From contig JAVLUZ010000611.1 in NCBI GenBank assembly GCA_036768485.1, positions 281,849 to 345,848 of the forward strand: 64,000 nt of DNA, given 5' to 3'. The translations under genes and the position numbers were made by a program. Shown here piece by piece: positions 34,001 through 44,484 of the stretch. Numbering within the stretch: position 1 is the stretch's first letter; each line of letters starts with the position of its first letter. The notes beneath the pieces are model-generated. The model was not told the DNA's origin. It saw only the letters and a program-made list of their open reading frames with translations, and did no database searches. This DNA comes from Mermis nigrescens (taxonomy: Eukaryota; Nematoda; Enoplea; Mermithida; Mermithidae).

Positions 34001-35034
34001 CTTTACACGCTCTTTACACAACGGGTATCGATTTTGAAAGAAAAAACAAAAAACAGGGGGAGCGAATTTTTTCTTATCTATTTTTAAAAAAACCGCACAA
34101 TACAGAAGTGTCCCGGTACAGCTGTAGGGGGTAGACATATGTTGGGGTTACCGGGGGTACCCAAGTATGTTATAGGAACGCGCTAACGCGCTATCCATAA
34201 TTAATTGAGGATTAGCGACAGTGATTAGGGCCTTAGGGTGGTCCTGACCAGACATGCATTGGGGGTGGGGGTTAGGGTCTAAACTCCCTCCCTCAGAATG
34301 GAAAAATGGTAAAATTTTCGGGTAAAATGAGGCAGAATGAAGGAAGGCCAAAATAGATCAAAATTGACATTTTCTCCAAAAGTGCGCTAAATTGACTAGA
34401 ACATCGTAGTGTTAACACTATTTTAGCACTTATACCAGTTTTTGAGGTCATTTTGGCCCAAGAAAGCTCAATTCTTGACCCTCCAGACCAGCTGACCCGC
34501 CCAGATCGGCCTTGTTGTGCATCTATGGTCCTGACCAGACATTCACGTGGGGGTAGGGAGTCTAGACAGTGGCTTAGCTATGGGGGACGAGGGGGAATAG
34601 TCCCCCCAAAATTTTAGAAGTACGAGATTTTTTCACAAGGATCCCCAAAGGAGAAAAAAGAAAATTTTTAAAGTTCATTAGAAAGACTGCTTAAATAGAT
34701 TTTAGCACACTTTTGAACTAATAAGCATAAAATTTTCGAGCGCTTCGCGCCTATTTATTTACATGTAGCATATTTTTAAATATTTTTAGAAAAAAATAAA
34801 TAAATAAATGCACTGCCCGACAGAGTCAAAAAGATATTGTTGTAAGCTGTATTACCTTCTCTGAGTTTCGTTCAGCAAATTCCGATACACAATGCTCGCT
34901 ATGCTATACAAAATTAAGTAAACAATTAATTCTTTGTACAGCAGTTTGTAGACGCTTCCTTTCCATCGCAACAACAAACGCAAGAAAGTGGTCGCAGTTG
35001 ACGTTGAACAATCTAAACTGTAACTAACGGTCAT
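24885..35034 (-). CDS. BEST: Bestrophin anion channel (8 exons, 428 aa)
   Basis: Bestrophins are pentameric, Ca2+-gated chloride channels of the plasma membrane (family knowledge). Exons in order: 35034-34856, 30737-30603, 29803-29637, 29549-29395, 29259-29182, 28040-27807, 25854-25703, 25071-24885. They total 1287 nt, with all phases consistent. The start MTVSYSL followed by [17 protein letters not shown] is the canonical N-terminus. The neck residues Ile76, Phe80 and Phe84 fall at exactly the vertebrate BEST1 numbers. RFP is at 150-152, and the Ca2+-clasp [12 protein letters not shown] at 295-306 also keeps vertebrate numbering. Thus the channel core is intact. The tail after residue 366 is short and the stop may be intronic (see 24885-25071). 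Introns are up to 4.1 kb and repeat-laden. Confidence 0.95.
25290..25680 (+). repeat. Rep-B copy
   Basis: Best intact copy: CATGCATAGCATAGGAATTC start, TTTCTAGAGCATAAACAC middle (the uninterrupted form of the site used at 63370), and a G/C-run end. Confidence 0.75.
25703..25854 (-). CDS. BEST: Bestrophin exon
   Basis: 50 codons plus two bases: [37 protein letters not shown], and GSAANI before donor GA|GTACAC. It matches the DMYW..PYTAAS..GSTFNI end of the channel domain in vertebrate BEST1. Confidence 0.92.
25855..26505 (-). other. Bestrophin intron, nothing recognised
   Basis: A minus frame of 108 codons (26273-25947) lies here but has no start context, homology or splice logic tying it to the channel. 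Confidence 0.5.
26505..26657 (-). repeat. Rep-F MITE, decayed left end
   Basis: Right end CGAAACAGACTATAA and interior TTACGATAATTATATATCAG are clear; the left end is not recognisable. Confidence 0.7.
26825..27075 (-). repeat. Rep-E copy, inverted
   Basis: Reverse copy with GGGGAAAATAAGGTCAAATG and TTTGATGCCATTTTGGCTC. Confidence 0.65.
27232..27672 (+). repeat. Rep-A copy
   Basis: Near full-length copy with TTTGTGTTCGACAAAGATTT at the start and CAGCGCTCCGCGCCGAAATG as a diverged hairpin. Lies in the bestrophin intron. Confidence 0.78.
27807..28040 (-). CDS. BEST: Bestrophin exon with Ca2+ clasp
   Basis: 78 codons, phase 0/0. It reads [20 protein letters not shown], then [20 protein letters not shown], then [14 protein letters not shown]. 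The acidic cluster is the Ca2+-sensing clasp of the family. The acceptor is CCGTACAG and the donor CAA|GTATTA. Confidence 0.97.
28041..29181 (-). other. Bestrophin intron, nothing recognised
   Basis: 1.1 kb of very AT-rich sequence without the shared repeat families. Confidence 0.65.
29182..29259 (-). CDS. BEST: Bestrophin exon
   Basis: 26 codons, phase 0/0: [20 protein letters not shown] then PLVYTQ. It matches YDWISIPLVYTQ of vertebrate bestrophins. Confidence 0.95.
29395..29549 (-). CDS. BEST: Bestrophin exon
   Basis: Two bases and 51 codons: [17 protein letters not shown], then [20 protein letters not shown], ending KVMD. The acceptor is AATCCAG and the donor GAT|GTAAAT. Confidence 0.93.
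29637..29803 (-). CDS. BEST: Bestrophin exon with RFP signature
   Basis: One base, 55 codons and one base: [18 protein letters not shown], then [19 protein letters not shown] is the tripeptide after which the family was once named. The acceptor is TTTTTGCAG and the donor G|GTAGAT. Confidence 0.95.
29840..30140 (+). repeat. Rep-E copy
   Basis: Starts AGATGCTCAGCATAATTGAT and ends CCCCCCCACGTGCATGTC. Confidence 0.7.
30603..30737 (-). CDS. BEST: Bestrophin exon with pore neck
   Basis: One base, 44 codons and two bases: [20 protein letters not shown] then [17 protein letters not shown], ending AWPD. Ile76, Phe80 and Phe84 are the hydrophobic gate residues. The acceptor is CTTTTTCAG and the donor AG|GTAACG. 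Confidence 0.96.
30738..31321 (-). other. Bestrophin intron, nothing recognised
   Basis: A 64-codon minus frame near 30834-31028 has no bestrophin match; the exons on either side join in frame without it. Confidence 0.6.
31322..32184. mobile_element. Fold-back element with long inverted repeats
   Basis: The left arm (31322-31500), with GTTCCGATGGAACAAAAAGG and AGGAGGGGACTAG, is the inverse of the right arm (32010-32184), with CTAGTCCCCTCC-like and TTCCATCGAAACC words. Arms are about 170 bp. It carries a nested Rep-F MITE. Confidence 0.75.
31640..31803 (+). mobile_element. Rep-F TA-MITE, complete
   Basis: TATAAGTCTGTTTCACGCAA at the left and TTATGTGAAACAGACTATAA at the right. Internal TGACAGATTGCGATTGTAGC. 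Nested in the fold-back element. Confidence 0.88.
34235..34540 (-). repeat. Rep-E copy, inverted
   Basis: Contains CCAGACATGCATTGGGGGTG and GGTAAAATGAGGCAGAATG; ends near TTGTGCATCTATGGTCC. Confidence 0.7.
34541..34855 (-). other. Bestrophin intron with a repeat remnant
   Basis: Starts with GTGGCTTAGCTATGGGGGAC and ends with a GAGCGCTTCGCGCC hairpin remnant. No exon. Confidence 0.5.
34856..35034 (-). CDS. BEST: Bestrophin first coding exon
   Basis: ATG at 35034-35032. 59 codons plus two bases: [40 protein letters not shown], ending [24 protein letters not shown] is the invariant bestrophin start, which fixes the initiation codon. The donor is AG|GTAATA. Confidence 0.95.
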
Positions 35035-35282
35035 TCTAATCCTACTCAAAGACAACAACGGTTGATAAGGCGGTTTGTAATATAAAATCCGAGGATCATT
35101 CGTCAAAATACTAGTTTCTGTTGCTCGTGAATCGTTAAACTTCTATATTAAGCATTATTCGTTGTAAAATACGTATGTAGATATGTTACATAAGTAATAT
35201 AGGTAAACCTACCTATCTTGTACATGCACTTAAGGTTTATGAAATCCAAGCCAATAAGACAAATGCACATATGTCTTACTTC
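35035..35282 (-). other. 5' flank of bestrophin
   Basis: Presumed 5' UTR and promoter side; no clear TATA/initiator pair is distinguishable in AT-rich sequence. Confidence 0.4.
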
Positions 35283-35470
35283 AGTGGTGGATCCAGGATT
35301 TTCTGACAGAGGATGGAACCCCAAATTTTCCTAATAGTGCCGAAAGTTGTCCGAAAAATCCTTTATTATGCTTAAAGTATTTCATCAAAAAATACATATC
35401 ATTCTCTATTGTACCCAAATATTTTTTGACGAAATGGAGGGGCGATCGCTCCCCCTAGAAATCTGCGCAT
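35283..35470 (+). repeat. MITE of the GTGGATCCAGG end type
   Basis: Left end CAGTGGTGGATCCAGGATTT, then TCTGACAGAGGATGGAACCC as in 4310-4262. Right core GGAGGGGCGATCGCTCCCCC. Diverged relative of the Rep-G hAT-type MITEs. Confidence 0.5.
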
Positions 35471-36865
35471 GTCCTGATTCTGAGCATGAAGTTCAAGCCA
35501 GTAATGCAAATGCACATACACATAACCTGATTCTGAGCATTTCTGATCATACGATGGTGCTGGGTATTTCTGCGATAAAACTATGATAACTTTTATTTGC
35601 CGAGAAATCGTTAACAAAAATTGTACATCTTTTGCATTAAAAAACATCCAAAATCTAAAAGCCAATTTTATTCACCTTTACGTCGCTCTATTGTCAACCG
35701 GTTTCTCCGGGTTTAACGCTAATTTTTCGAAATTCCAGGCGGAATGCGAATGCAGTAAAATCAGCGACCTGATATAGTAAAAAAGCGATAAAATCGATGA
35801 AGAGAACGGTAAAATTTTAAAAGCAGCGCCACAGATAATAAATACGATTACGTAAAAGCTACTTTCTGCAGTCGGTTATAAATTTCGGAAGGCAACAGGC
35901 AAAATCCTTAGAAACGAATTGTTTGTCTAAATATTATTTACTTACTTATAAAAACAGTCTGTCCTGACAATGGGACAAAATTGAGGATTGAATTTAGAAA
36001 CCGGAATAGGCCAACCCTGTTAAGCTTATGGTTAGCAATTATGCCTGTACTCTATTTCCCGAAATTTTCAGCACTTCGTTTGGTAGAATTGTGACAAATA
36101 CGATTATATTATTTCCTCGACATTTATCATCACCTATTTCACCCACGAATATATCCAGCCAAGCTTATTCACTAATATCGTAGCATGCTAAGGCTAACTT
36201 AAACAATAATTTGATCAAAAATATTATTAATTGAAAAAAAATTTGATAAATAACTGCTTAAACACAGAACTGAAAGGACACAAAATAGAGGACCCATCCG
36301 CCTTGCACTCCTATTTGTTCCGAATGTTTGAGATTGTAGTTGCGCGTTTATAATCACACTACAGAATCCTGTACAGAATTTCTGATCAAGATCTACAATA
36401 GATGTATGAGAAACTGAACAATATGCTTCAATTATGAAACGATGGCATTGCAGCGTCTTTTATTTGAAATTTAGCACGGAAGACTGCTTAGTAATCCTCA
36501 CCTATAAATCACTGGTATTATCGTTATCTTTTAAATCATTTAATGAAATGATTGACATTTAGTCGTATGGGCTAGAGGTTCAAGAGAGTTCATTGGGAAT
36601 CCTAAAAGTCAACAGCCAAAAGCTAAATGGGGTCTTCGCGTTAATGACTAATGTTAAAGTTCTTAAGGTAAAGCTAAATGGGTTTTTCATTTTAAGGTCT
36701 AGTTGTTTGTTTTCTGTATTTTTTACTCTATTCTATATTGTTTATTTTGTAAAGGCAGACATATCGGTTATAGAAACAAAATCTTAAAAAAGAAAGTATA
36801 CTACTTGTAGATGCTTGCTGATATCATATGAATGCTTGTACCTACCACTTAAGCATCATGTACAC
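35471..36865. other. Intergenic between bestrophin and fucosyltransferase genes
   Basis: No gene supported. A duplicated TAACCTGATTCTGAGCAT-like word occurs at 35475 and 35525. The remainder is AT-rich unique-looking sequence. Confidence 0.5.
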
Positions 36866-37010
36866 ACATGTGACAGGGGGTTGGGGATTACTCCACCCAA
36901 AATCGGTCGTCTTCCCATCCCTAAAGTTAAAAATTTTTTACCTCCATTTTTAGCAAGAAATCACCTCTTTTAAAATGAATAGATTTTTTAGCCATTTTTG
37001 GTCAAAAATT
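36866..37010 (-). repeat. Rep-D copy, partial, inverted
   Basis: ACACATGTGACAGGGGGTTG followed by GGGGATTACTCCACCC and AGCCATTTTTGGTCAAAAA. Confidence 0.5.
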
Positions 37011-37273
37011 CAATCAAATGGTTGCATGGACTAATAGAGAAGTTCTTCAATGGCTGTGGAATAATCTAACGTTGACTGTTATTACTAGGCTTGCAATAAG
37101 TTTCACATTAATTGCTATTACAAGGCATGCAATAAGTTTCACATCAAAATCTCGATATACATATAATCTTTTAGAGAATCCAAAACTGTTAATTCTATTT
37201 AATCCCACCTTCCAGCTTGAAAACATACATATGCATCAAATCACAGAAAAAAGTTGTCACAAGGGACATATTA

Positions 37274-38313
37274 TCACATCATGCCTTTCCATTCTGGCAA
37301 GAAATAATCGCTTTTATTTAACATTCTTTCTATAGAGCTGCCCGGTCTCGGCCAATATTCGTAGTAAACGGCTTGGCCGCCTGCCAAATAGGCAGCCCAC
37401 CACGAAAAAGTTCCCGTGCTCATTATAGTATGCTGGCAATTGGCCAAAACCGCTAAATCGACTTCCCTAGTTTTTTGGCCACTCGCTACGATTACAATGT
37501 CGCTCTTATTTTCGTTTTTATCTTTCTTATCATCAATTGCTGTCACGGTATTTCTCGGACGATTCTTTTGTAATAAGTTTTGCTTACACCAGTACGAATC
37601 GTCGCTTACGACCAGAAACAACGCGGAATGACTTCCGTTGTTCTGGCGTCTGTAAAAATCCATTGTTTTTAAAAAATAATTCTTCGGCGCAATCGTATGC
37701 CCGTGTACTTTATTCCGTGTATTCCACGACAAGTCGACGCCTCTTCTAACATGTACTCCAATTAAAACAGTTTTTTGTCTCAATCTCCCGCTGGCTTTTA
37801 AAGCTTGTTCAATAGTCCCTGAAGCCAAAATTCGAACGTCGTCCAAAAATTCGAATTTTGATCGAATTTCCGTAGCGTATTTGTGAAAATATTTAAAAGA
37901 TTGAAAATACCCCAAAAGTACCAAAGTGCCGTTGGCGCTTTCGTTAATTTGCAATACTTCGGGATAAAACTTGCAACAGTCGTGAAACGTATGACGCTTC
38001 CATTGCTTTAGGAAATAGTGCGCCAATCTGTCCGAAACGTAAATATCCGAATTATTTTTATTGGTGCTTAAATAGAACGAACGGCGAAGTAAAAGTCCTT
38101 CGGGGACAATCAGTTGCATTTGTTTTTGGCGGGAAATGGCGTACATGGTGGCGTAAAGGAACATTAGGTTGCCCAATCCGGGGCTGATGAAAAAATTTGA
38201 TGTAACGAAATTCCCGGCTGATTCTATTCGCAGATCGTCCACGAAATGTCTTAAATTTTCGTGCACTATAACATTCGGTAATGTCCACGGCTGCGGGTCG
38301 GGCTTCGCATCTC
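37274..38313 (-). CDS. GT11 catalytic exon
   Basis: Two bases, 345 codons and a stop. It opens DAKPDPQPWTLPNVIVHENL. A GTG at 38266 is not the start, because the frame continues upstream to the TTTTTTAAG acceptor where an in-frame TAA ends it. The whole catalytic domain sits in this single exon, as is common for GT11 genes. Confidence 0.93.
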
Positions 38314-40948
38314 CTTAAAAAATTAAAAACATAGCTAGATCAAATTACGCATTTATACAAAAATAAGCAGGCCAAAAATATTTCCTGTCTAAAACTGAAT
38401 CAGCCGAATTCCTAGCTGTAAATTTAGCGCATTTTTACTTACGAATTTTAATTGACTTCTGATCAACTAGTCCATAATGACCTCGGAAATTTTGACATTT
38501 TGCAAATTATTATGCTAATGGACCGACTTATATTATTCTCTTACATGTGGTTCCTGAAAAGAAGGGACAGACCACGAAAGTTTTATAAGTGCGTGGGGTT
38601 TATCATACATAAATTAGATAACGCGAGTTTAAAATTGTAAACTAATAGACATTATTTTAAAAAAATTGGAAAATTAAAAAAATTATTTAAATATGACAAT
38701 AAAGTCTGTGAAGCTAAACAGGAACGCTTAATCATTCAGAATCTTTAGGTAATAAATCGTTTTGTCAATTCTATCTTACTCTCATCAATAATCTGAAATC
38801 CTGACGGTTATCAATGATATTACAGCTCATAGAGGCTTATGATTTCTTCAATTTAAGATTGTTTTGAAGTAGAAATATAAAATTTGAGAAAATACGGAAA
38901 AATACATATAAAATGTAGAAATCAAATTGAACATTAAATCAAATCAAACATTAATCGAATGAGAAAATTTGAGGCGCATAAATCTTTACTTGATTGTTAA
39001 ACTACAAATGTCTTAAGATTTTCAAGCAGATAGCCATGTATTTAGCAATGCAGCATAAAAAGTTATCTACCACCAGAAATCGCAGCGATTCTTGTGTATA
39101 TGACTAAGTTCGCATCCGGCTCGTTCTCCCATTTGCTATTTCCAACTAACACATATTTCCACGCTATCCAAATGACACTCAATATTGGAAAAGCAGCGAT
39201 CAGAAGAATAGCTAAAACAGGTCCTGATATGAATTATTCTTATGGTGAAACAAGACGAATAATAAAAAATCCACAGCTTCTTTTTTACAATTTCACCACC
39301 ATCGTTTTCATCAATAGATTGATCAACTTTTTTGCTTTTCCTTGATTTTTAGGTTAAAGCCCAAATAATTTCGCCAAATTTTTTTCTCTCATCGGAAACT
39401 TTTAAATACAAGAAGGAAGGGTAAAAATTCATTCAAAATGATAGAGGGGTGGAATTTTAGACTAGATCCAAAAAATGTAGAACAATAAAAAAGTGTTGTG
39501 CGAATTCGAAACACTTGTGTTCATTCTGGATCCAAAAACGTATAGTTTGGAAAATGAGAAATCAGAAATTCGAAGCTATTTTTCAGTTTTAAATTGAAAA
39601 GTTTTGTTGCAAGTTATGTGTAAGGACATAACGTATTACTTAATACCAGAACGATCAAGAAATGAAAGCCTCATATTCGAAAAAAATTTTTCTATTTAAT
39701 ATGTATCAAAGCCAATAGTTCGAGTTTATATAAGTAAACATGAGTAGAAACAATAATAGCAAGATCATCATATTGCAGAATATTATGAACTGTACTTCAC
39801 TTAGTTCAGCCTTAGAATCATTAATTAAATCGAAGTGGAAACTGAACGGAATCTTAGCTTAATAAGAGCAACTAGACCAATTCTTTTTTCTAGTCGTTTT
39901 CAATATTGTGTTGAAATCTTTATTACATCAAAATTGAAAATAGCATATTCACCAGTACTACGATTAGCGCTGCTTCTATTGAGATAGGGACGTATGCAAA
40001 GAAAACACGTCCAACCAAAGATGCACAGCATGACCGATTTGGGGGAGGTAAAAAAATTCAGTCTTTTTCGGGCTGAAATCCTGACGAAATGGCGTTAAAA
40101 CTATATTATTGCGCAGTTTCTGGTCAATTAAATCACTTTTTGAAGAAATTTTTCAATTTTCTTACATTTTCGGTCTTTATTTTGCCTCATTTTCCCAAGG
40201 AAATTTACCATTTTTCAACTTTGTAGTCTAAAGCGTGTCTGGCTCAGATTTCGAGCATGCGTAAGTGCGCAGCATTATCAGAAGAGGCAGTTATTTTGAA
40301 TTCTTTGTTTCTCTAAATTACATTGCCCTCATTTAATAGCGGAAACGTTAAAACACAACAAAAAATGCTTTAATAATAGAAAATCATCATTATGACAAAA
40401 AGGAAAAGAAAACAGTAAGGGCAAAAGGAAATACGGAAGCGCGCTTTTAGTAAAAGGAATGCAAAAAATGCTAGAAATAGCATGAATGTAGCTAGAAAAA
40501 TTAATATCATGAGGCAATACAAAATTTACGGCGGAAGAATTTTAGTGAATTGCCGAGAAATAAGTGCTTAAATAGTAACTCACAGTAATTTTAAAAATCA
40601 GTAATTTATTTTAAGTAACCCCAAAGAGCCTATGTTAAGAACTTTTGTGGAAAAATATTGCCTTTTTTAAATTTTGTTGGCTTTAGATTTTTCTTAGTTC
40701 TCCTTATGACGTTTTATCAAAGCCACGTGCCGGTGGAAAAATTGTAATGAAGCTTTAGTGTAATTATTACGTATTATGAAATTATAATTATGGACCATCC
40801 CTTTGATCTGCATCGCGTGAAGAAAAAACAGGCTAGATCCTTCAGCAACCAAGCATCGTCATGAAATGATTCTGAAGTTCTTATGTTTCCAATAAAACTT
40901 ACTCCGACATTTCCTTGGCTTCACCCATAAAATCAGACACCGTTTCAT
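37274..40948 (-). CDS. Alpha-1,2-fucosyltransferase-like enzyme, family GT11 (412 aa)
   Basis: GT11 enzymes move fucose from GDP-fucose to galactose of glycans in the Golgi lumen (family knowledge). Exons: 40948-40903, 39223-39071, 38313-37274, 1239 nt with consistent phases. The protein starts MKRCLILWVKPRKCRR, a basic cytosolic tail. A membrane anchor follows at about residues 17-40 (PVLAILLIAAFPILSVIW), then a short stem and the catalytic domain, which is type II topology. Motifs: GLGNLMF (about 112-118), the GDP-fucose-binding HVRRG (254-258), STGTFSWWAAYLAGG (365-379) and FLPEWKG at the end. The usual HVRRGD reads HVRRGVD. Several N-glycosylation sequons are present. Donor-sugar specificity fits the family; the acceptor cannot be inferred. 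A further upstream exon is possible (41026-41134). Confidence 0.92.
38314..39070 (-). other. GT11 intron, nothing recognised
   Basis: AT-rich intron of 757 nt. Short frames lack splice logic. Confidence 0.6.
39071..39223 (-). CDS. GT11 membrane-anchor exon
   Basis: Two bases, 50 codons and one base: PVLAILLIAAFPILSVIWIA, WKYVLVGNSKWENEPDANL, ending RIAAISG. The hydrophobic run is about 24 residues. The acceptor is ATATCAG and the donor G|GTAGAT. The phases join it to both neighbours. Confidence 0.85.
39224..40017 (-). other. GT11 intron, nothing recognised
   Basis: AT-rich, no shared repeats seen. Confidence 0.55.
40018..40235 (+). repeat. Rep-E copy, shortened
   Basis: AAGATGCACAGCATGACCGATTTGG-like start, with GGTCTTTATTTTGCCTCATT inside; the G/C end is reduced. 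Confidence 0.6.
40236..40902 (-). other. GT11 intron, remainder
   Basis: No repeat or exon recognised. Confidence 0.5.
40903..40948 (-). CDS. GT11 start exon
   Basis: ATG at 40948-40946, 15 codons plus one base, reading MKRCLILWVKPRKCR before the strong donor A|GTAAGT. Its basic composition directly ahead of the membrane anchor is typical of a Golgi type II protein and supports this start. Splicing likely occurs upstream too (ATTTTAG|GG at 40955). Confidence 0.75.
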
Positions 40949-41025
40949 AAAAGCCCTAAAATCTTTTTTCTGCGAAAAGAACCGAACTAGAGTCAATTAT
41001 GTCATGAAATCGAATTTGAGATCAC

Positions 41026-41134
41026 CGCAAAACATTTATAGCATAAACCACATGCCGTGCATAATAATTTGCGCCCGAATTGTCTGTCGAAAAGGCGAGT
41101 CGATCCAAAGAAGTTCGTGCGCTAAAACATATGA
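41026..41134 (-). CDS. Possible upstream exon of the GT11 gene
   Basis: Open 109-nt segment between GGTTACAG and CG|GTGATC (35 codons, starting ICFSARTSLDRLAFSTD). Its end phase would join in frame to the exon at 40955 through Arg-Ala-Phe-Met. No Met lies ahead of it, so it would be a 5' UTR exon, an N-terminal extension from further upstream, or chance. Confidence 0.3.
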
Positions 41135-42599
41135 CTGTAACCAGACAACAATAGTTCACATGTCCCATATTAATAATTATTACCTACCAGTATATCTTTG
41201 ACTTTAGTATGCATGACCTTGACAGATATTTTCTACTGTATTATAGAAATATTGAATTTTCTCAATAGTGTCTCTTTTACGCGTGAAAGATTCTAAATCC
41301 TAATTGCCCTAATAGTCAAAAAAATTAATCGACATGACTGGCGAAGTTCTTTATTCAATGAATGCGCTTGATCTTAGGTAGCGCGTTAGCGCGTACCTAT
41401 AATATACTTGGGTACCCCTAACACCTGTGCACCCCCCCTACAGCTATAACGGGACGCTTCTGGAAGGTGCGGTTTTTTTTAAAGAAAGATATTAAAAAAA
41501 TTCGCTGCCCGTGTTTTTTGTTTTTCTTGAAACTCAAAACTGACTGCGTAAAGAAGGTGTAAAGTTTTTGTGTAACGGTATAACATAGGACAAATTTTGG
41601 GACCTTTTTACTGCGGCATGTAGACAACCGAGTATTGATGACTCGGAGAATTGAACACAAATAGGATAATAGAGGGATGAATTCTACAGATGACACTTTT
41701 TTTGTTTTTTGAAATTCGCATTAGTTATCGAATGGCAGTGTAAAGAGTGCGAAAATCTGGGGGTGAAAAAGCACTTTTTGTTCGAGTTTTCAACCTGCTT
41801 ATGTCCGATACTAACTCCGGTTATGAGTTTTTTGAATGTTTTCCGACAGAAATGTAGAGCGGATCAAGGGCTACATTCTGCATATAAGCAAAGTCTTCTA
41901 TGCTCTATGGTGAGTTAGATCCTGGGGTTTAAAGTTTACACTCTAGTGGATGGTGTAAAAAAACGGATTTTAACTAAGATTTCTCTGCCAAATCTTCCCG
42001 CTTATGAGTCAGGGTGAATTTAATACAGCAGTAATAAAGTGCCTCTCAGGGGCTACACATCGCAGCAAACCGCATTTAAAAAACGCAATATTGAGTTATT
42101 TATTGGGGTGTAAAGTTCGAAATCAGAGGTAAAAATGGGCGAAAAAACACGTTTTTTCCGAATTTTGAATAATAAATCATACCAAATAATTTTTGCAAGA
42201 GAATTTTGGCACATATGAATGTACTACGATTTAAAAGCTGCAAATTGTACCTAACAGAATTTCTTTAAACTCAATGGGGAGTTCGGTACGGAATTTTAAA
42301 GTTTACTGTGTTCTAAATGATGGAAAATACGTTTTTGTTGCGTTTTTTGTTCGCCACTTTCTTCGTCCAGAAGTCGGGATAAGTCCAATAGAATAAAAAT
42401 AAAGTGCTTTATATCGGGTGCATGTCAAAGCAAATTGTCTATACATTAATATTTAGCGAGTGTAAAGTCAAAAATTTGGTGTTTAAAATGCGTTTCTGTC
42501 TTGTTTTTTTTTGCCTGCTTCTCCGGTTATGAGTCAGGGACACGATTATCAAGTCTAGAAATGGACCAGGAACCAAATTTGATATGCCAGTCTGGCGCA

Positions 42600-43240
42600 T
42601 ATGTTTACACTCTACAGTGTTCGTAAAGTAGTTTACACGTATTGTTAGTTTGCCCATAGAACATTATGGAGACTTAATTTTTTTCATAAATATTAATCGT
42701 AATATCGGAACAATATCAAAATTACGAATCTGACCAAAATCTTCTTTACACTAGGTGTTTACATGAAGTTTACACTACATATGTATTTATCTTCGTTTTT
42801 GAGCATTCCAGATACCTAATATTTTCCTGGAGTCAAAAAATTTTCAAAGGATCAAATGTGAGACGTCACGTAGGCGCGTTTGTTTACATCCAACAGTGAT
42901 GTAAAGTAGTTTACACTCATTGTTTATTTGTCCTCAGACCATTGTAGAGACATAATTTTTTCATGAATGTTGATCATAATATCCGAGTAATTTTTTACAC
43001 TGCATGTTAGCCTTTGTTCTATAGCATTGCAAAAACCGAAATTTTTCCTGAGATCTAAAAATTTACAGGGAATGAAATATATACGTCAGTTGGGCGCGCT
43101 CGCTTACACTCAGCAGTATTGCAAAGTGGTTTAAACCTAATGTTTATTTGTCTTTAAAACATTATGGAGACTCATTTTTCCATAATTGTTGTAAGTAATA
43201 TCGGAGCAATATCAAAATTACGAATCCGACTAGAAATTTT
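42600..43240 (+). repeat. Diverged tandem units with TTTACAC words
   Basis: Units start near 42602, 42881 and 43100. Each has GTTTACA..CA..AGT, GTAAAGTAGTTTACAC, CATTATGGAGAC-like, TTTTTCATAAAT and AATATCGGAGCAATATC blocks. The same order is found at 54475-54985 and, inverted, 32960-32355. Confidence 0.7.
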
Positions 43241-44484
43241 TTCTGACAGAAATGTACTTCGGATCAAGAGCTATCTTGTGCTTACCAGCAAACTTTTCTA
43301 CAATCAATACGCAGTTAATACCAGGGTTTTAAACTTTACTCTCTAGTGGATGAGTAAAAAGACAGATTTTTCCAAGATTTCTCTGCCAAAAGTTAAGGTT
43401 AATTAAATAAGATAGAAATAAAGTAACTTCTAATGGCTACACGTCGAAGCGAGCCGCGTCAAAAAAACGTTATATTGAGTTGTTTATGGGGTATAAAGTT
43501 CGAAATCTGAGGTGTAAAGTGGGCGAAAAAAACAGGTTTTTTCGTATTTTGATTGATAAATCATATCAAATATTTTGCGGAACATAAGTTTGGCACATAC
43601 AAACCTACTACAATCAAAGGGCAACAAACTGGCCCGAACCGAATTTATTTACATTCAATGGGCGTTAGGTTCAGATTTTTAAAGTTTACAATGTGGTGAA
43701 CTGTGGAAAATACGTGTTTGTACATTTTTTGTTCCCCACTTTCTCTGTTCAGAAGTCGGGCGAGGTCGAATAGGATAAAAATAAAGTAAAATTCTAGTTT
43801 TTCTCTACGTAAAATCAGAATTGGGAATCTGACTGTTAGGATTCTCTACACTTAGTAGTTTTGTAAAGTTTGCACAATTCATTTGTTGTTAATATGTAGT
43901 TTATACTACAAATTTATTTTACTACCAAATCTGAGCGTTAGTGTTCCTTACACTTGATATTTGCGTGAAATTTTGGAATTTTTGCTGAAAAACTTTGTTT
44001 TTTAATTTACCAACATCCCACCTTTTTCAATTTTCTTGAAGTTTAAAATCTTTACAATTCTCATCATAATTTAATGGTAGGTTTAAACTTTAAGTTTCTC
44101 TTAGTTAAAAACTCTCGCTTAGCAAGCTCATTTTTCAAAACTTTTTCAAAGTGATCAATCGCGTTTAGTTCGGAATTGGTGGACGGCCCTTATTTCATTA
44201 CTCGGCTTAAATAATCCAAGTGACTGTCTTTTGATTATTTTCTTTATCGCAAATTCAAACACCCAAATTTCAATTTAAAAATCATAAAAATTATTTCATA
44301 ATTTTTATGTAAGATGACTGGCTGGTTGAGAGCTCTTTTTTGTTGTTTTCATTGTTCATTGTGCTCGTAGGAACCAGAAAAGAAATAGTTTTTCGCCATA
44401 GGTATTCTCTGGCGAAAGCAACTTAACAAAGCTTTTTACGTTAATTATTATTTTGGTCCAAAATAGGTCAACTGACCTAAGGGC

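Larger units (their letters stand above)
31322..34201 (-). repeat. Rep-H composite element, full copy (2.9 kb)
   Basis: Read right to left: the hairpin GGAACGCGCTAACGCGCTATCC (34174-34195) with its TGTCCC/CCGCAC module, a body of TTTACAC words, diverged tandem units at 32960-32355, the linker with AATAATGACAGCAGTCC (32255-32275), then the fold-back 32184-31322. It has the same order as 41376-45830 and 53256-56015. It lies in the first bestrophin intron. No protein frame is conserved. Confidence 0.7.

Noticed and set aside
38264..38266. GTG start for the GT11 catalytic frame
   Set aside because: The frame continues upstream to a splice acceptor, and phase-matched exons supply an ATG and a membrane anchor.
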